Shown piece by piece: positions 61,753-64,000 of a DNA stretch of 64,000 nucleotides. The DNA lies in contig NZ_POYJ01000007.1 of NCBI RefSeq assembly GCF_002895435.1, forward strand, positions 124,001 to 188,000. The letters run 5' to 3'. Numbering within the stretch: the first letter of the stretch is position 1; each line of letters starts with the position of its first letter. Both the position numbers and the translations under genes were made by a program. Origin of the DNA: Aquimarina sediminis. Its GTDB lineage: Bacteria > Bacteroidota > Bacteroidia > Flavobacteriales > Flavobacteriaceae. The notes beneath the pieces were generated by a model. The model was not told the origin of the DNA, did not search any database, and saw nothing but the letters and a program-made list of their open reading frames with translations.

Positions 61753-62406
61753 TCATATATTGACAAAAGGATTTACAATTTTTGGGTTAGAAAGTGATAA
61801 ACCTATTTTGTTTGCACATGCAATGTGACACTTATATTCATTATCCAATTTGATTTCTTTTAAAAAGAAACTATCATTATTAACTCTTGTATAACTATTG
61901 ATTATTTCAAAAGATTTAAGCGGAATTGAAAGCCCCATGCCATGTGCTTTTATAACTGCCTCCTTTTGTGTCCAATACTCAAAAAATGATGTTCTTATAT
62001 CCCTAGAAGATGTAATTCTCTTCCATTCACCTATTGTCATCTGACTTTTAAAATCTTCTATACGAATATCATGTTGCTTTTCTATATCTATACCTACATC
62101 ATTAGTATCTGTTAATGCACAAATCACGATATCTCCTGAATGGGAAATATTAAATCTAACCTGTTGTTCATCAAAATATGGCTTATTATATTGGGTATAT
62201 TTTATACTATTTTCACAAAACTCTTCGCCTCTTTCTTCTATACCTTTTTTTAAAAGAAATCTCCCTAACAGTGATAATTGCATATCCTGCCAACGACGAT
62301 ATTTTAAAATTTTTCTCTGAAATTCGATAGAAAAAACTGAACCCACTTCTTTTACAAGTTGATCATGATTTTCTTTATTTATATATGAATAAAGGATTTG
62401 TGTCAT
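61753..62406 (-). CDS. 4'-phosphopantetheinyl transferase, Sfp type
   Basis: A 217-residue enzyme that moves phosphopantetheine from CoA to carrier proteins. The Sfp fold markers are NISHSGD (86-92), VGIDIEK (104-110, magnesium-binding) and EYWTQKEAVIKAHGMG (with Trp145, Lys148 and Glu149). This length and spread class it with Sfp/Gsp/AcpT-like enzymes used for non-ribosomal peptide, polyketide or special fatty-acid carriers. It is a single gene with its own terminator. It may serve carriers elsewhere in the genome, or the KAS III-like enzyme at 34688 (speculation). Confidence 0.92.
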   Translation of the reverse strand: MTQILYSYINKENHDQLVKEVGSVFSIEFQRKILKYRRWQDMQLSLLGRFLLKKGIEERGEEFCENSIKYTQYNKPYFDEQQVRFNISHSGDIVICALTDTNDVGIDIEKQHDIRIEDFKSQMTIGEWKRITSSRDIRTSFFEYWTQKEAVIKAHGMGLSIPLKSFEIINSYTRVNNDSFFLKEIKLDNEYKCHIACANKIGLSLSNPKIVNPFVNI

Positions 62407-62516
62407 TTCTTATATAATACTCCTAATTTTATAGTTTAGTTGAAAGGCTAAACAGTATTTTTCAAAATTAGCAATTCTGATTATTAATTCTTTTTCAAAA
62501 ATGATTAATGTAATTA

Positions 62517-64000
62517 TTAAAGAATTCCCCAATAAAACAGATAGGTTACAAGCAAAATATTGGAAAATAAGACAGAAAAAACAATACTTCTATCGTTTAT
62601 CCTTTTTATTAGCATAATGAAGTATAATAAAGTTACTATTAGAAACCCTCCAAAAATCAAAATCATGATAAATACATAATCAAAATTATTAGGTAGACCG
62701 AATGCCAGAATAAAATAATTTTGGTTAGCAACTTTCATTAATGCAAGGACTAGACATATTAAGCCCGTAATTCCTGCGGCAGATGTTAGAACACTAAGAA
62801 TCCTTACTATTCTATCTGGGGTTCTTTTATATTTTCTTCTCAAAAGCTTAATCATATAGGTAAAGACAAACACACTCATTATCCCCAGGGCAACAAACAA
62901 AGGAGATAGAAAAATCAAGTTTAACTGATTTAGGCTATTCCCTACCTTAGATACTCCTGGATTGATGGTAACTCCTTTAACAAAACTTATCATACTTTCT
63001 TTTTCAAAAGCATTCACATCTGGAGTACGATTAGGGTCATTAATAAAAGCCTGGGCAATCTTATTCCCTGTTTTTGTAAAACCCGGTGTATGACCATAAG
63101 AAGCTGCAATCACGGAATATCCTTTAGAAAAAACCTTAGCTAGTACTTTTCCGTTGGAAGAAGGTGTAATTGGGTCATACCCTCCAGAAAACACGAGTAC
63201 CGGAAAAGATAATGTTTCCAATTTTGAAGAATCAAAAGTTGATATGGAGTCGTTGCGATTAATATTCCACTTATCACATACTTTAAAATCTGACTTATAA
63301 AAAGACACACCACCTTTGAGTCCTATGTGCTTGGAAGCATCCCTCTTATAATCCGATATTTTATTAAATGGTAGCGCTTCGTTACAACTAACACAGTAAT
63401 ACACTCCATAATCCATTCCTAGTAAGCTAGAAAATGCCGCTACCAATTTTCCTAGTGCTTCATTGTTTCTCTGCTGAAATTGATAAATTAACAAAGGTAT
63501 CATTTCAATAAGTTGTTTAGTATACAACGCTTGTTGAATTGCTATTTTAAAATCTTCTGAATTGTAGGTAAACTCTCCAGAAGCAATAGTTTTTTTATCT
63601 ACAGAAACGGTTATAGGTGCTTTTTCTAAATCAGCAACAGTTTTGTAATACATTTTTTCTAAGTCTGGATATACAGCATTACAATCTTTATCACCTTTAC
63701 ACTTCTTAAAAACTTTTGACAGGCTTTTTACATAATTACTCGTATTGTATGAATAGTAAGTAGGCATATCTGATATCGGAGAGTCTAAAGATAAAGTCTT
63801 GATGTCCTCAGGGTAAGACGTAGCATATACTTGTGCCATATAAGTCCCGTATGAAACACCATATACATGCCAATCATCATATTTTAATTGATTTTTTAGA
63901 GCATGTAAATCTTTCGCTACTGATTGACTGTGATATGCCTTAATATCAACTCTCGAGTTTAGAAGGTTTTGTTTACACGATAAAGCAGCCGCAGTTTTTT
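62517..64000 (-). CDS. Alpha/beta hydrolase (tripeptidyl/prolyl aminopeptidase-like) with membrane C-terminus, partial
   Basis: The frame stays open to the window edge (64000), so the N-terminus is missing. The nucleophile elbow is GVSYGTYMAQVYA (Ser in the GxSxG motif), just upstream of the first Met at 63839 and so clearly inside the protein. The acid is in FSGGYDPITPSS and the His in SYGHTPGFT, completing the triad. This layout matches the TAP-like hydrolases. The last 150 residues carry about four membrane segments (LIFLSPLFVALGIMSVFVFTY, GLICLVLALM, YVFIMILIFGGFLIVTLLYF, ILLVTYLFY), which tie it to a membrane. Substrates are probably short peptides or esters. Confidence 0.85.
   Translation of the reverse strand, partial: KTAAALSCKQNLLNSRVDIKAYHSQSVAKDLHALKNQLKYDDWHVYGVSYGTYMAQVYATSYPEDIKTLSLDSPISDMPTYYSYNTSNYVKSLSKVFKKCKGDKDCNAVYPDLEKMYYKTVADLEKAPITVSVDKKTIASGEFTYNSEDFKIAIQQALYTKQLIEMIPLLIYQFQQRNNEALGKLVAAFSSLLGMDYGVYYCVSCNEALPFNKISDYKRDASKHIGLKGGVSFYKSDFKVCDKWNINRNDSISTFDSSKLETLSFPVLVFSGGYDPITPSSNGKVLAKVFSKGYSVIAASYGHTPGFTKTGNKIAQAFINDPNRTPDVNAFEKESMISFVKGVTINPGVSKVGNSLNQLNLIFLSPLFVALGIMSVFVFTYMIKLLRRKYKRTPDRIVRILSVLTSAAGITGLICLVLALMKVANQNYFILAFGLPNNFDYVFIMILIFGGFLIVTLLYFIMLIKRINDRSIVFSVLFSNILLVTYLFYWGIL

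Noticed and set aside
1..64000. tRNA, rRNA, insertion sequences, prophage or restriction and defence genes
   Set aside because: None of the frames or intergenic stretches showed cloverleaf-like, transposase, integrase or nuclease signatures.

Overview
The window comes from an AT-rich chromosome of a gliding marine-type Bacteroidota, most likely family Flavobacteriaceae and plausibly Aquimarina or a close relative (the genus is inference). Supporting signs are gldJ and porV (gliding motility and type IX secretion), a secreted peptidase with a T9SS type A sorting tail, many Bacteroidota-type lipoproteins, TAnnTTTG promoter elements, an HPRT-adenylate kinase fusion, the PafA phosphatase, and E1-alpha and E2 of pyruvate dehydrogenase side by side. 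I see no rRNA, tRNA, insertion sequence, phage gene or CRISPR array. Coding density is high and most of the region reads as core chromosome.

Layout. 1-7042: a minus-strand run (DUF5723 protein, lipoprotein, YjjG-like nucleotidase, DUF7033 protein, radC), three plus-strand genes (secreted protein, DUF1569, PaiB-like) and minus-strand mpl. 7388-14814: a giant alpha-2-macroglobulin, a TIGR02117 protein and an AhpD-like protein. 15081-20406: a lipoprotein, obg and hpt-adk on the minus strand, then purK-purE. 20986-25552: a convergent pair of peptidases (cytosolic M3, secreted M28 with GEVED, FN3 and a carbohydrate-binding module). 25772-30320: a GbsR-type regulator with a small lipid- or quinone-like modification cluster, then an ECF-type sigma factor with two small anti-sigma-like genes. 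30309-38164: UbiA-like membrane protein, gcvP, truncated hemoglobin, a KAS III-like enzyme, a secreted protein, a methyltransferase and a TTG-started glycosyltransferase.

38165-38583 holds a 41-bp tandem repeat. 38584-44035: pafA, an Mla-type ABC permease and ATPase pair, and an HxlR-nudC-DinB-YciI operon behind a promoter with duplicated operators. 44485-48955: lipoprotein, DUF389, mannose-1-phosphate guanylyltransferase, SprT-like protease and DUF4349 lipoprotein. 49210-52132: a two-gene plus-strand unit whose first gene lacks an ordinary start codon, an SDR and an M28 lipoprotein. 52212-61458: pdhC, pdhA, cdd and porV (minus), gldJ and murF (plus), and a class III cyclase-like DUF2652 protein. 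61753-64000: an Sfp-type phosphopantetheinyl transferase and a membrane-tethered alpha/beta hydrolase that runs off the end.

The strongest points for a second look are the 41-bp repeat array, the paired HxlR operators around one promoter, the sigma factor with an intact and a zinc-ligand-less anti-sigma copy, the GbsR cluster with matching upstream boxes, the missing porU between porV and gldJ, the gene at 49081/49210 with no usual start, and the cyclase-SRPBCC fusion. No wholly new defence or mobile system is evident; the candidate novelties are regulatory or lie in small accessory clusters.
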